Numbered from the stretch's first letter, positions 1 to 8,210 are shown. The stretch is DNA of 64,000 nt from Novosphingobium acidiphilum DSM 19966 (GCF_000429005.1 NZ_AUBA01000017.1:1-64000), one strand, 5' to 3'. Notes: generated by a model from the sequence alone, not told the origin. Numbers and translations are program-made.

Positions 1-264
1 GCCTACATGACGTTCCCCAAGGAACATCGGGCCAAGTTGCACAGCACGAATCCCATCGAACGCCTGAATGGCGAGATCAAACGCCGCACCGAAGTGGTCG
101 GGATCTTCCCCAACGAAGGCGCGATCACCCGCCTGATCGGCGCCATCCTCATGGAGCAATCCGACGAATGGGCCGTCCAGCGCGCACGCTACATGACGCT
201 TGAAACAATGGCGCCACTCAGCGACAATCCCATCGTCATGCTATCGGCTGTGCCCGGCGCATGA
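1..264 (+). CDS. IS256-family (mutator-type) transposase, C-terminal part
   Basis: This is the last 87 codons of a DDE transposase; the reading frame is open to the window edge, so the N-terminus lies outside. The C-terminal signature of the IS256/Mutator family is clear: TNPIERLNGEIKRRTEVVGI, which carries the third catalytic acidic residue (Glu), then IFPNEGAITRLIGAILMEQ and a DEWAVQRARYM-type tail. Nothing in the visible part looks broken. Whether the element is intact cannot be judged from here. Confidence 0.9.
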   Translation, partial: AYMTFPKEHRAKLHSTNPIERLNGEIKRRTEVVGIFPNEGAITRLIGAILMEQSDEWAVQRARYMTLETMAPLSDNPIVMLSAVPGA

Positions 265-333
265 TCGGCTCAAACTGACGCCGAAATCGGTGGTGGCCCC
301 AATAAGCTACACCACGCCGTGGGACACGATCCA
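1..333 (+). mobile_element. 3' end of an IS256-family insertion sequence
   Basis: The left edge of the window lies inside an IS256-family element. Its transposase gene stops at 264, and the noncoding tail runs on to about 333, where the right terminal inverted repeat should lie (around AAGCTACACCACGCCGTGGG, 305-324). The exact end is inferred, because the left end and the target duplication are outside the window or cannot be recognised. The element sits about 185 bp from the 3' end of a tRNA-Val gene. Confidence 0.6.
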
Positions 334-482
334 AATGTCCGTGTGATCGGTCATTGTGACTGCGCTGTGATTTCAAGCATCTGACACCGTCTCAAAACGC
401 TGGTTTCCCAGCTGTCTTGAACCGTCTCAACCACTCCCTTCTCAGGTGTGTGGTCCGTTTGATTTTCAGTGTGTTAGACAAC

Positions 483-509
483 AAAAAACCCCGCCGGAGC
501 GGGGTTTTT
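483..509 (-). terminator. Rho-independent terminator of tRNA-Val
   Basis: On the minus strand a GC-rich hairpin (CCCCGCTCCGGCGGGG) is followed at once by a run of six T residues. It begins just 8 bp after the CCA end of the tRNA-Val gene, which fits termination of that transcript. Confidence 0.85.
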
Positions 510-516
510 CAAGCGA

Positions 517-591
517 TGGTGGGCGTAGCAAGGATTGAACTTGCGACCCCTACGATGTCAACATAGTGCTCTACCACTGAGCTATACGCCC
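517..591 (-). tRNA. tRNA-Val (anticodon GAC)
   Basis: The minus strand reads as a complete 75-nt cloverleaf. It has a seven-base-pair acceptor stem (GGGCGTA with TACGCCC), a D arm GCTCAGTGGTAGAGC, an anticodon stem CTATG/CGTAG with loop TTGACAT (anticodon GAC), a T arm with TTCAATC, and an encoded CCA. A terminator follows directly. Confidence 0.95.
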
Positions 592-607
592 GGCACCATC
601 GGCAGGT

Positions 608-628
608 CCGGCACGGGTTGCGTGCCGG
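608..628. other. Stem-loop between cpdR and tRNA-Val
   Basis: An 8-bp perfect stem (CCGGCACG / CGTGCCGG) with a 5-nt loop lies 60 bp beyond the cpdR stop codon and 17 bp upstream of the tRNA 5' end. No T-run follows on the minus strand, so it may be a weak or Rho-assisted end for cpdR, or have no role. Confidence 0.35.
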
Positions 629-688
629 GAGCGGTCCTTTAGCCACGCCTTCACGGGCTGGCAAGGGGGATTCGTCGGGGCCTGGCTA

Positions 689-1081
689 TCACATCGGGCG
701 CGTGTTGCCCGCCACCGGATGATCTTCGAACAGGCGTTCGACTTCGAGCACCAGATCCTTGAGATGGAACGGCTTTGACAAGACCCGGGCCTGCGGCGCC
801 TCGCGGTTGGCCTTCAGCGTAACCGCGGCAAAGCCGGTGATGAACATGACTTTGGTCGCCGGACTGATCTCGGCACAGCGCTGCGCCAGTTCGATCCCGT
901 CCATTTCGGGCATCACGATATCCGACAGCAACAGGTCAAACCGCCGCTGTTCGAGAAAGGGCACGGCCGCGGTGCCCCGATCCACCGCAATCACTTCGAA
1001 CCCGGCGTTTTCCAGCGCGCGCGACAGATAGGCGCGCATGGCTTCGTCGTCTTCGGCCAGCAGAATGCGAATCATGATCAC
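689..1081 (-). CDS. cpdR: CpdR-type single-domain response regulator
   Basis: This 130-residue protein is a receiver domain with no output domain. The acidic pocket is D11-D12, the phosphoacceptor is D54 in SDIVMPEMDG, and the switch residues are T82 (MFITGFA) and K103 (SKPF). In Caulobacter and rhizobia CpdR is dephosphorylated to become an adaptor that primes ClpXP for selected substrates, and is phosphorylated through CckA-ChpT. A CpdR homologue next to an N-formylglutamate amidohydrolase gene is a recurrent alphaproteobacterial arrangement, and that gene is divergent here. The start at 1081 gives MIMIRILLAED; the ATG two codons in is as likely. The orthology call rests on length, the C-terminal KANREAP...SKPFHL region and context. 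Confidence 0.75.
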   Translation of the reverse strand: MIMIRILLAEDDEAMRAYLSRALENAGFEVIAVDRGTAAVPFLEQRRFDLLLSDIVMPEMDGIELAQRCAEISPATKVMFITGFAAVTLKANREAPQARVLSKPFHLKDLVLEVERLFEDHPVAGNTRPM

Positions 1082-1318
1082 CTTCTTGTTTTTCTTGCAG
1101 TTTTACAGGTCCGGTGGCGGCCGGTAACCGCACCGGCATGATCTCTATCACGCCGATCGCCCGATCATACGTCAGCCGGGTTAAAAAATGCGACCCGCAA
1201 GACCCGGCATGTCACCGTAACGAAACGAAATGCGGCCCGGCCATGGGGGTGCGCTGTCGCCGTTGCGGATTTGGTTCACACTTTGACACAGCCGCCGTTC
1301 GGTTGCAGCTTTTGTTTC

Positions 1319-2314
1319 ATGTCGGGTTCCTGCGATCTTTCTGCCGATTCGCCAGGCCTTGCCGCGTGTGTGCGCGGCGGGACGATCCCTGGCGTGCCGG
1401 GCGTTGCGGCGTTTCGCGGCCGCGCGCCGGATCCGGCCTCGATCCCGGTGGTGCTGGCTGCGCCGCATGGCGGCCGGCGCTATCCCGATGCGGTCCTGTC
1501 CGCGCTGCGCGCGCCCGAACACGTGCTGCTGCGGCTGGAAGACCGGCTGGTCGACCAACTGGCCGAGGCGGTTGCGCGCGAAACCGGGGCCGCCTTCCTG
1601 GTGGCCGAGGCGCCGCGCGCGATGATCGACCTGAACCGCTCGGTTGAAGACCTGGACTGGGACATGCTGGCCAACCCGCCGCGACCGCTGCCGCATCGGT
1701 TTGGCGCGGCGCATGCGCGCGGGCCGGGGCATGGCGGCCATTCGGCGCATCGCGCGCGCAGCGGGCTGGGCCTGGTGCCGCGCCGGCTGCCGGGTATCGG
1801 CGAACTGTGGAAGGGACGCCTTGATTATGCCGATCTGGGACAACGGATTGCCCAGATCCACCAGCCCTATCACGAAACGCTGGCCGCAATGGTCGAACGC
1901 GTGCGGCAACAGTGGGGCGCGGTGTTGCTGATCGATCTGCATTCGATGCCGCCACTGCCAACCAACGGCGGCCCTGCGGCGCAGTTCGTGGTTGGCGACC
2001 GGTTTGGCACCGCGTGCGATGGCGAACTGGTGGCCGCGCTGTTTTCGTATCTTGCCGCGGCGCGGCGGCTGGTCGCGCACAACCGTCCTTATGCGGGCGG
2101 TTTCGTGCTCGACCGCCATGCCAGGCGGACGGCGGGTATCCATGCCGTGCAGATCGAGATCGATCGCACGGCCTATCTCGATGCCGCGATGGACCAGCCG
2201 GGCCCCGGATTCGAATCGGTCGTGTCGCTGCTGGTGGGTATGGTTCGCCAACTGGCCGATGATGTCGCGGGGCTGGGCCGCGATCGTCTGCGCTGGCGCA
2301 CTGCGGCCGAATAG
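1319..2314 (+). CDS. N-formylglutamate amidohydrolase family protein
   Basis: Family members hydrolyse N-formylglutamate to formate and glutamate, the last step of one histidine-degradation route, or act on related N-formyl amino acids. Family motifs are VVLAAPHGGRRYPDAVL near the N-terminus, LIDLHSMPP in the middle, PYAGGFVLDRH and a closing VQIEIDRTAYLD; the His and Asp/Glu residues in these are the expected metal and catalytic ligands. From the chosen ATG the protein is 331 residues, somewhat longer than the usual 270-300. An upstream in-frame ATG at 1271 is possible, but the extra 16 residues are not family-like. No other hut genes are nearby, so the substrate is uncertain. Confidence 0.8.
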   Translation: MSGSCDLSADSPGLAACVRGGTIPGVPGVAAFRGRAPDPASIPVVLAAPHGGRRYPDAVLSALRAPEHVLLRLEDRLVDQLAEAVARETGAAFLVAEAPRAMIDLNRSVEDLDWDMLANPPRPLPHRFGAAHARGPGHGGHSAHRARSGLGLVPRRLPGIGELWKGRLDYADLGQRIAQIHQPYHETLAAMVERVRQQWGAVLLIDLHSMPPLPTNGGPAAQFVVGDRFGTACDGELVAALFSYLAAARRLVAHNRPYAGGFVLDRHARRTAGIHAVQIEIDRTAYLDAAMDQPGPGFESVVSLLVGMVRQLADDVAGLGRDRLRWRTAAE

Positions 2315-2366
2315 AACCCGCGCACTTCGGTGCAAAATGGCCACAGTCTTCGAAAAAACAGCCCAT

Positions 2367-2397
2367 AAAAAACCACCTGGAGCAAAACTCCAGGTGG
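2367..2397 (-). terminator. Terminator of the CCUCCUCCC small RNA
   Basis: Perfect 10-bp stem CCACCTGGAG / CTCCAGGTGG with a 5-nt loop TTTTG, followed by TTTTTT on the minus strand. No protein-coding gene on the minus strand ends just before it, which implies a noncoding transcript. Confidence 0.9.
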
Positions 2398-2471
2398 CCA
2401 AGGTTCAGGGAGGAGGTGCACCCAAGGGCGCACCAGCTGCTTCGGGCCATGAGGGGAGCACCGGAGCAGCC
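2367..2471 (-). ncRNA. Small RNA with CCUCCUCCC (anti-Shine-Dalgarno) motif
   Basis: The predicted transcript is about 105 nt. It starts with a 10-bp hairpin (GCUGCUUCGG-type arms at 2436-2445 and 2461-2470) whose 15-nt loop contains CUCCCCUC. An 8-bp hairpin follows (2415-2434), then the single-stranded motif CCUCCUCCC (2416 to 2408), then a 10-bp terminator hairpin with six Us. Alphaproteobacterial sRNAs of the suhB/mmgR and cuckoo type share a CCUCCUCCC motif complementary to Shine-Dalgarno sequences between stem-loops. A promoter with 17-bp spacing lies at the right distance upstream. Family assignment is by motif and architecture, not a covariance search. Confidence 0.75.
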
Positions 2472-2476
2472 CACAA

Positions 2477-2505
2477 ATAATAAGCAACTGCGCGCCTTTG
2501 CGCAA
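2477..2505 (-). promoter_or_regulatory. Sigma-70-type promoter of the small RNA
   Basis: On the minus strand TTGCGC (2505-2500) and TATTAT (2482-2477) are separated by exactly 17 bp. This places the start near the G at 2470-2471, just before the first hairpin. Confidence 0.65.
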
Positions 2506-2603
2506 GATTTTTTGCGTGAACGGGGCAAAACCTGTCGTTCATCAGCGCGCAAGGTCTGACTGCCGGCAGATGCGGCAGTGATGCAAACCGGTTACAGGGC
2601 AAG

Positions 2604-2637
2604 AAAAAAGGGGCCGCCGACACTGTCGGCAGCCCCT
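2604..2637 (-). terminator. Terminator of the SapC-family gene
   Basis: Hairpin GGGGCTGCCGACA / TGTCGGCGGCCCC on the minus strand, followed by six Ts, 28 bp beyond the stop codon of the gene at 2666. Confidence 0.88.
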
Positions 2638-2665
2638 TTGGCATTCCGGTGCGATCGGGCCGCGA

Positions 2666-3445
2666 TCAGAATGTCGGCAGCGGCGGCACAGCGGCCTGCG
2701 GGCCCTTGCCCTGCTGCACCGCTTGCGCAAACACGCCGCTCATCAGTTCAAGCGAGAACATGTGGGCATAGATCAGCGGCAGCAGGCCGCTCTGTGCCCA
2801 GCCGCGCAGGACATCGCCGCGGATGTTGCGCAGCTTTTCCTGGTCGACCATCTGGAAGCCGCGATAGACGAACGGCTGCCCGCCATCCTGCGGCTGGATC
2901 GAAACTTCGCCTTCCATCAGCAGGTCATGCTTTTTCAGTTCTTCGACGAAGGCCTGCGTGCGCTGGCCGGCCTGTTCGAACTGTTCGCAGAACTGCAGCA
3001 CGTTCTTGGTGGTTTCGCTGGCGGCGTCACCGTCGAACAGCGCCTGGCCGTCTTCGTATTCGCCAATCAGGCCCGAGCTGGGATCAAAGCACAAAGACAG
3101 CTCTTCCGAAGTGGGCTGCAGCTTGGCCAGCATGAACGGATAACGGCGGGCATAGGCCGGCAGATAGACGCTGTTCAGCACGGTGCCTTCGGCGTCGACG
3201 AACACGTTGACGCCCTCGTTCAGGCCCATCAGCGCAAGCGGGACAGTGTTGTCGCCGCTGGCAAACACGATGGGAAAATGACGCCCGGCCTGCGGAAATT
3301 CCTCGACCGTCAACGGCACAGCGTGCTGATTGACCAGCCACGGTGCCTTGTCGACACTGCGCGCACGCCAGGTGGCATGGTCGCGCGTGTTGAGCGGAAC
3401 GAGGTCGTTGTAGAACAAGGGCAGGTTGGAAGGCGCGCTGGCCAT
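2666..3445 (-). CDS. SapC-family protein
   Basis: This 259-residue protein resembles the SapC family. Marks are the N-terminal PLFYNDLVPLNTRDH, then FPIVFASGDNTVPLALMGL, NVFVDAEG...YLPAYARRYPF and LCFDPSSGLI. The molecular function of the family is not established; it was named from a Campylobacter surface-array locus. There is no signal peptide and no membrane segment. A GGAG ribosome site lies just upstream of the ATG at 3445 and a strong terminator follows, so it is probably a single-gene unit. The C-terminal region is rich in Gln, Pro and Ala. Confidence 0.75.
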   Translation of the reverse strand: MASAPSNLPLFYNDLVPLNTRDHATWRARSVDKAPWLVNQHAVPLTVEEFPQAGRHFPIVFASGDNTVPLALMGLNEGVNVFVDAEGTVLNSVYLPAYARRYPFMLAKLQPTSEELSLCFDPSSGLIGEYEDGQALFDGDAASETTKNVLQFCEQFEQAGQRTQAFVEELKKHDLLMEGEVSIQPQDGGQPFVYRGFQMVDQEKLRNIRGDVLRGWAQSGLLPLIYAHMFSLELMSGVFAQAVQQGKGPQAAVPPLPTF

Positions 3446-3580
3446 CGGTTACTCTCCGTAAAACGCGGGCAAGGCATCCGTGCCCCCCGGCATAAGGGGG
3501 GCGTTTAGGGGACTGCGCAAGGTGGCGCAAGACCACCTCAACAGGTCAGTCAAGCACAATGCACGTTGCAAACCTGGTGT

Positions 3581-5044
3581 TCAGACCAGTTTGCCGGGGT
3601 TGAACAGTCCTTGCGGGTCCAGCGCAGCCTTGATCGCGCGCAACACGTGCAGCGCCGCCGGATCACCCAGCCGCGCCAGTTCGTCGCGTTTCAGCTGTCC
3701 GATGCCGTGTTCGGCAGAAATCGATCCGCCCCATTGCGTCACCAGATCGTGCACGCGGTGGCTGATCGCCTTGCCTTCGCCGCGTTCCCAGGCGGCGGCT
3801 TCGACGCCTTTGGGGGCGAGCACGTGGAAATGGATATTGCCATCGCCCAGGTGGCCAAAGCCGACTGCGGTGGTGCCGGGAAATTCGCGTTCGAACAGCG
3901 GTGCGGCAAAATCGATGAAATCGGCCATGCGATCGACCGGCACGCTGATATCGTGCTGCATCGCCGGGCCCTGTGCCCGTTCGGCGGGCGCAACCGAATC
4001 GCGCAGCCACCAGAATGCTTCGGCCTGCGCCTCATTGGCGGCAATCGTGGCATCGGCGACCAGGCCGGCTTCGAACGCGCTGACCAGCAGCGCCTCGGCC
4101 AGATCGGGCAGCGCATCAGCGCCACCGGCATCGGCCACCAGTTCGATCAGCACGTGCCAGGCATGATCGCCCTCCAACGGCGCGCGCGCCGTGGGCAGAT
4201 AGTCCAGCACCGCATGCAACGAATGATGCGGCACCACTTCAAAACCTTCGAGCGCAGAGCCCGCCTTGTCCTGCGCGTGCAACAGCAGTGCGCGCGCGGT
4301 CTGCACCGAATCCACACCCGCCCACAGCACCGCGCGCGCCGCGATAGCCGGTTCAAGCTGCAGCGTGGCCGCGGTAACAATGCCCAGCGTGCCTTCCGAT
4401 CCGATCAGCAGCTGTTTGAGATCAAAGCCACGGTTGTCTTTCTTCAAGGGCACCAGCTGGTTCAGCACCGAACCGTCGGGCAGCACCGCCTCCAGCCCCA
4501 ACACCTGCGCGCGCATCACGCCATGGCGCAGCACTTGCGTGCCCCCGGCGTTGGTCGAAATCAGGCCGCCGACCGTGGCCGAGCCCTTGCCACCCAGCGT
4601 CAGGGGAAAACGCAGGCCTTCACGCTCTACCGCCTCATGCAGCGTCTGCAGGATGACCCCGGCTTCGCATTCGACCTGCCGTCCGGCGCGGTCGATGCGG
4701 CGGATGGCGTCCATGCGGCGCGTGTTGATCAGCACGGCATGGCCGCTGTCGTCGGGGGTGGCGCCGCCGCACATGCCGCTGTTGCCCCCTTGCGGTACGA
4801 TCGGCACGCCATGGTCACCGCAAAGCCGCACCAGTGCCGCGATTTCTGCGGTGTTGGCCGGTGTGGCCAGGCCCAGCGCGCGCCCGAAATAGCGCCCGCG
4901 CCAATCGGTCAGCCAGGGGCCGACGATGTCGGGGTCGGTGGTAAAGCCCTTGGGGCCGAGCAGGGCGGTTGCAGCAGCAACAAAGTCTGCCGGGGCACCG
5001 CCGGAGCGCGCGGATTCGGGCGCCGGGATCGTTTCGGTGGTCAT
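3581..5044 (-). CDS. FAD-linked 2-hydroxyacid dehydrogenase (GlcD/D2HGDH-like)
   Basis: This is a 487-residue flavoprotein of the vanillyl-alcohol-oxidase fold. The FAD-binding domain spans roughly residues 45-225, with IVPQGGNSGMCGG, GGLISTNAGG and LIGSEGTLGIVTAATL. The C-terminal FAD-oxidase domain has the metal/substrate motif GHLGDGNIHFHV and ends ALDPQGLFNPGKLV. Relatives oxidise D-2-hydroxyglutarate, D-lactate or glycolate and pass electrons to a flavoprotein or quinone; the sequence alone does not decide the substrate. No glcE or glcF partner is adjacent, which favours the single-subunit D-2-hydroxyglutarate/D-lactate type over glycolate oxidase. The start follows a 280-bp divergent intergenic region. 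Confidence 0.85.
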   Translation of the reverse strand: MTTETIPAPESARSGGAPADFVAAATALLGPKGFTTDPDIVGPWLTDWRGRYFGRALGLATPANTAEIAALVRLCGDHGVPIVPQGGNSGMCGGATPDDSGHAVLINTRRMDAIRRIDRAGRQVECEAGVILQTLHEAVEREGLRFPLTLGGKGSATVGGLISTNAGGTQVLRHGVMRAQVLGLEAVLPDGSVLNQLVPLKKDNRGFDLKQLLIGSEGTLGIVTAATLQLEPAIAARAVLWAGVDSVQTARALLLHAQDKAGSALEGFEVVPHHSLHAVLDYLPTARAPLEGDHAWHVLIELVADAGGADALPDLAEALLVSAFEAGLVADATIAANEAQAEAFWWLRDSVAPAERAQGPAMQHDISVPVDRMADFIDFAAPLFEREFPGTTAVGFGHLGDGNIHFHVLAPKGVEAAAWERGEGKAISHRVHDLVTQWGGSISAEHGIGQLKRDELARLGDPAALHVLRAIKAALDPQGLFNPGKLV

Positions 5045-5325
5045 GATCGATCGCTACTGCCGCGTCCGGACCGGGGCAATGCATTTTTGCGGGTTATTTT
5101 TGGGACACAGGCGGGTTAAGCGGTCGTTCAATCGCGCCCGGCGACAAGGGGCATCGGGATTCGCTATCGTCCAGCAGTTGCCCATACCCTGGACCGGGAG
5201 ATACACGACAATGCCATGCCCTGCGGACACAAGGTTTGCCAACCGTTGCAGGTTTCGACCCGCGCGGCGCGCAACCGCCGCCGGCGCGGCGCGCGCTGCG
5301 GATTGCGCATGAAGATCACCGGGTC

Positions 5326-5844
5326 ATGAAGCGTACGGTATGGGGTCTGATTGCGGCGGGGCTGGCGGTGGCCGCGGTGCCCGTGGGGGCATGGGCGGTG
5401 GGAAGCTTGTATATTCCGATGGCGCAAACCGCGCACGATCTTGGCCATGACCTGTCGGGCGATGATTGGCACCAGGTGCGGATCGAACAGCACATCATCA
5501 TTCGCATCACCCCGGGCGATCCTGCGATGATGCGCGACATGCCGCCTGCGCCCCAGCCTTTGCCCGAACGCCTGCGCGAACGGCGCATGCCGCCGTGCCT
5601 GCCGGTCGCGGCGGTGGCCGGGGTGCGGCCGCTGGCGGCCAACCGCCTGATGTTTTTCACGCGCGACCATCGCATGATCGGGGCCGACCTGTCGCGCAAC
5701 TGCGCGGCGCGCGATTTCTATCTTGGCTTTTACGTCACCCCGACCAGCGACGGGATGCTGTGTGCCGGGCGCGACACGATCCATTCGCGCGCGGGTACGA
5801 CCTGCATGATCGCGCAACTGCGCGAATTGGTCCCTGCCAACTGA
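5326..5844 (+). CDS. Unknown exported protein
   Basis: I do not recognise this 172-residue protein. The ATG at 5326 gives a clean signal sequence: MKRTVW, then a hydrophobic run to about residue 22 ending GAWAVG. An earlier in-frame start at 5236 would place an Arg/Pro-rich stretch before it and is less likely. The mature part has a Met/Pro-rich segment (DPAMMRDMPPAPQPLP) and four cysteines (in MPPCLP, SRNCAARD, MLCAGRD, TTCMIAQ), which could form two disulfides in the periplasm. It stands alone between the flavoprotein and the helicase gene. No function is proposed. Confidence 0.6.
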   Translation: MKRTVWGLIAAGLAVAAVPVGAWAVGSLYIPMAQTAHDLGHDLSGDDWHQVRIEQHIIIRITPGDPAMMRDMPPAPQPLPERLRERRMPPCLPVAAVAGVRPLAANRLMFFTRDHRMIGADLSRNCAARDFYLGFYVTPTSDGMLCAGRDTIHSRAGTTCMIAQLRELVPAN

Positions 5845-6110
5845 ACCCTGCGCGCCACGCGACAGAGCTTGGGCATTTCTTGACTTTGGCACGGATATCG
5901 GCTTAGCGCGGGTCAGGTTTCGGCCAGCCCTGTTTCGTGCCGGTCGGCACGGGCCGGGCAGGCCGGTTTGCGGGAGCGGTGAAAGCCGCATTCGGCCGGT
6001 TTTTCGAATGCATGTTCGAACGGCATTGCCGCCATCCCGCGAGCCGATCCATCCGGAACGGCTGCACCGAATTTGACTCCACATCTGCCGCAACAGGAAT
6101 ATCGTTTCGC

Positions 6111-7565
6111 ATGAAATTCGCCGATCTCGGCCTGTCTGACGAACTGCTCCAGTCGGTGCTTGATGCCGGCTATGACGAGCCGACTCCGATCCAGGCGCAG
6201 GCCATCCCGTCGGTGCTGATGATGCGCGACATCATCGGCATTGCGCAGACCGGCACGGGCAAGACCGCCGGTTTCGTGCTGCCGATGATCGACATTCTGG
6301 CGCATGGCCGCCGTCGCGCGCTGATGCCGCGGTCGCTGATTCTCGAACCGACCCGCGAACTGGCCGCGCAAGTTGCCGAAAACTTCGAAAAGTACGGCAA
6401 GAACCACGATCTGCGCATGGCGTTGCTGATCGGCGGGGTCCAGATGGGCGATCAGGTCAAGGCGTTGTCCGATGGCGTCGACGTGCTGATCGCCACGCCC
6501 GGACGCCTGATGGATCTGTTCGAACGCGGCAAGATCCTGCTGACCGGATGCGAACTGCTGGTGATCGACGAAGCCGATCGCATGCTCGACATGGGGTTCA
6601 TCCCCGATATCGAAACGATCTGCAGCAAATTGCCCGCCACGCGCCAGACACTGCTGTTTTCGGCAACGATGCCGCCGCCGATCAAGAAACTGGCCGACCG
6701 GTTCCTGTCGAACCCGAAATATATCGAGGTGGCGCGGCCGGCCAGCGCGAACATCAATATCGCCCAGTTCAAGGTGCGCGTGCCGGCACGCGCCAAGCGC
6801 GACGCGCTGCGCCAGATCCTGCGCAAGGATGACGTGACCACCGCGATCATTTTTGCCAATCGCAAGACCACGGTGCGCGATCTGGCCAAAAGCCTGAAGC
6901 AGGCGGGTTTTTCGGCGGGCGAGATCCATGGCGACATGGATCAGCCCGCGCGCAATGCCGAACTGCAGCGGTTCAAGGATGGCCATATCAACATCCTGTG
7001 CGCGTCCGACGTGGCCGCGCGCGGACTTGATATCAAGGGCGTCAGCCACGTGATCAATTTCGACACGCCCTGGCATCCCGACGATTACGTGCACCGCATC
7101 GGCCGCACCGGGCGCGGGGGCGCCACGGGCCAGGCCTTCACGCTGGTGTCCGACGAAGATGCCGAAGCGATTGCCAACGTCGAAAAGTTGACCGGAATGA
7201 AGATTCCGGAAATCACCTTGACGACCGGTGACGATGCCCGTGCCGATGTGCCGCGCGACAGCGCTGCGCGCGAACGGCCCGTGCGTGAACGCGGACGCAA
7301 GCGTGCCAAGGACAGCGAAGCCGCAGACGTGCGCGCCGACAGCGAAGGCGACACCGCCTTGGACACGGCACCGGCCGAGCCCGCACCCGCCAAACGCCCG
7401 GCACGCCGCGCGGCCGCAGCACCTGCAGCGCAACCCGCACCCGCACCCGCACCCGCTCCTGCTGTCCAGCGCCAGCCGGCGGCGGGTTCGCATGGCGATG
7501 CAGACCCCTGGAACGGACCGATTCCGGGCTTTTTGCACGTGTCGGCGCTGTCCGAGGCGGCCTGA
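6111..7565 (+). CDS. rhlE: DEAD-box ATP-dependent RNA helicase (RhlE type)
   Basis: This 484-residue RNA helicase probably remodels structured RNA during ribosome assembly or mRNA decay. The DEAD-box motifs are in order: the Q-motif region with PTPIQAQAI, Walker A AQTGTGKT, PTRELAAQ, TPGRLMD, DEAD in VIDEADRMLDMGF, SAT, then ARGLDIKGV and HRIGRTGRGG. After about residue 380 comes a low-complexity Ala/Pro/Arg tail with an Ala-Pro repeat, as usual in alphaproteobacterial RhlE proteins. The ATG at 6111 matches the family N-terminus (KFADLGLSDELL). The roughly 265-bp leader upstream is long. Confidence 0.9.
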   Translation: MKFADLGLSDELLQSVLDAGYDEPTPIQAQAIPSVLMMRDIIGIAQTGTGKTAGFVLPMIDILAHGRRRALMPRSLILEPTRELAAQVAENFEKYGKNHDLRMALLIGGVQMGDQVKALSDGVDVLIATPGRLMDLFERGKILLTGCELLVIDEADRMLDMGFIPDIETICSKLPATRQTLLFSATMPPPIKKLADRFLSNPKYIEVARPASANINIAQFKVRVPARAKRDALRQILRKDDVTTAIIFANRKTTVRDLAKSLKQAGFSAGEIHGDMDQPARNAELQRFKDGHINILCASDVAARGLDIKGVSHVINFDTPWHPDDYVHRIGRTGRGGATGQAFTLVSDEDAEAIANVEKLTGMKIPEITLTTGDDARADVPRDSAARERPVRERGRKRAKDSEAADVRADSEGDTALDTAPAEPAPAKRPARRAAAAPAAQPAPAPAPAPAVQRQPAAGSHGDADPWNGPIPGFLHVSALSEAA

Positions 7566-7585
7566 CCCGATCAAACTCGATCGGG
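7566..7585 (+). terminator. Possible weak terminator after rhlE
   Basis: A CCCGATC / GATCGGG stem with a 6-nt loop starts right after the stop codon. The following GGTTAATGAATCTTTTG is only moderately T-rich, so this may be an inefficient terminator. Confidence 0.35.
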
Positions 7586-7651
7586 GGTTAATGAATCTTT
7601 TGTAATCTTGTGCGAAATCCCCACCATGGATGGTAAGGGAAAGCCCAAGCG

Positions 7652-7846
7652 ATGTCTGATATCTTGAAAGGTCTGAGGTCGATCCTGCGCGATCAGGCCG
7701 GTGCAACCGCGATCGAATATGGCCTGATGGCGGCACTGATTTCGGTGGCGGCCATTACCGCGATGGGGTCGCTGGGCAATTCGCTGGTCAACACCTTCAA
7801 CTATGTGTCGAACCAGGAAACTGCGGCGCAGGCGGGCAAGCTTTGA
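7652..7846 (+). CDS. Flp-family type IVb pilin (copy 1)
   Basis: A 64-residue prepilin of the Flp/Tad system. A short basic leader (residues 1-17) ends in Gly17. Cleavage by a CpaA-type prepilin peptidase would leave ATAIEYGLMAALISVAAITA, with the invariant Glu5 and Tyr6 of the mature pilin, followed by one hydrophobic helix. The gene has a ribosome site (AAGGGAAAG) 12-20 bp upstream. A second pilin follows 113 bp downstream. No tad/cpa assembly genes occur in this window, so assembly must rely on a locus elsewhere. Confidence 0.92.
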   Translation: MSDILKGLRSILRDQAGATAIEYGLMAALISVAAITAMGSLGNSLVNTFNYVSNQETAAQAGKL

Positions 7847-7959
7847 TCGTGTGTCGATCGGGGTCTTTCATGACCAATCGGCAATTAATCTGATATTTGC
7901 GTTTTATAAGTATGTTCCCTTAGCGGGGCCTGCCGGGGCGGGCGCGTGGGGACCATGAC

Positions 7960-8154
7960 ATGATCGAGCTGAATGCATTCTTGAACCAGCTGCGCCGCGA
8001 TGACAGCGGTGCCACGGCGATCGAATACGGGCTGATGGCGGCGCTGATCTCGGTGGCGGCGATCACGGCCATGGGCGCACTTGGCAATTCGCTGGCGAAC
8101 ACATTCAACTTTGTCGAATCGCAGGAAGTTGCGGCGCAGAACGGCCAGTTGTAA
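7960..8154 (+). CDS. Flp-family type IVb pilin (copy 2)
   Basis: This second 64-residue prepilin has the same Gly17/Ala18 processing site and the mature start ATAIEYGLMAALISVAAITA. From residue 17 to 52 it differs from copy 1 at only three positions (Ser/Ala, Val/Ala, Tyr/Phe), whereas the leader and C-terminal tail differ more. This is a tandem duplication with the structural helix held constant. The AT-rich spacer between the genes (7870-7920) suggests that copy 2 may have its own promoter. Confidence 0.92.
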   Translation: MIELNAFLNQLRRDDSGATAIEYGLMAALISVAAITAMGALGNSLANTFNFVESQEVAAQNGQL

Positions 8155-8210
8155 ACGGCGCGCCGATCGTCTGAAACGCGCCGCCTGCGCGTCTGGCAAC
8201 AGCCGGGCGC

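Noticed and set aside
3482..3502. GCCCCCC / GGGGGGC hairpin between the flavoprotein and SapC genes as a terminator
   Set aside because: The stem is real, but no T-run follows on either strand; it lies downstream of the flavoprotein gene but close to the next start, so its role is unclear.
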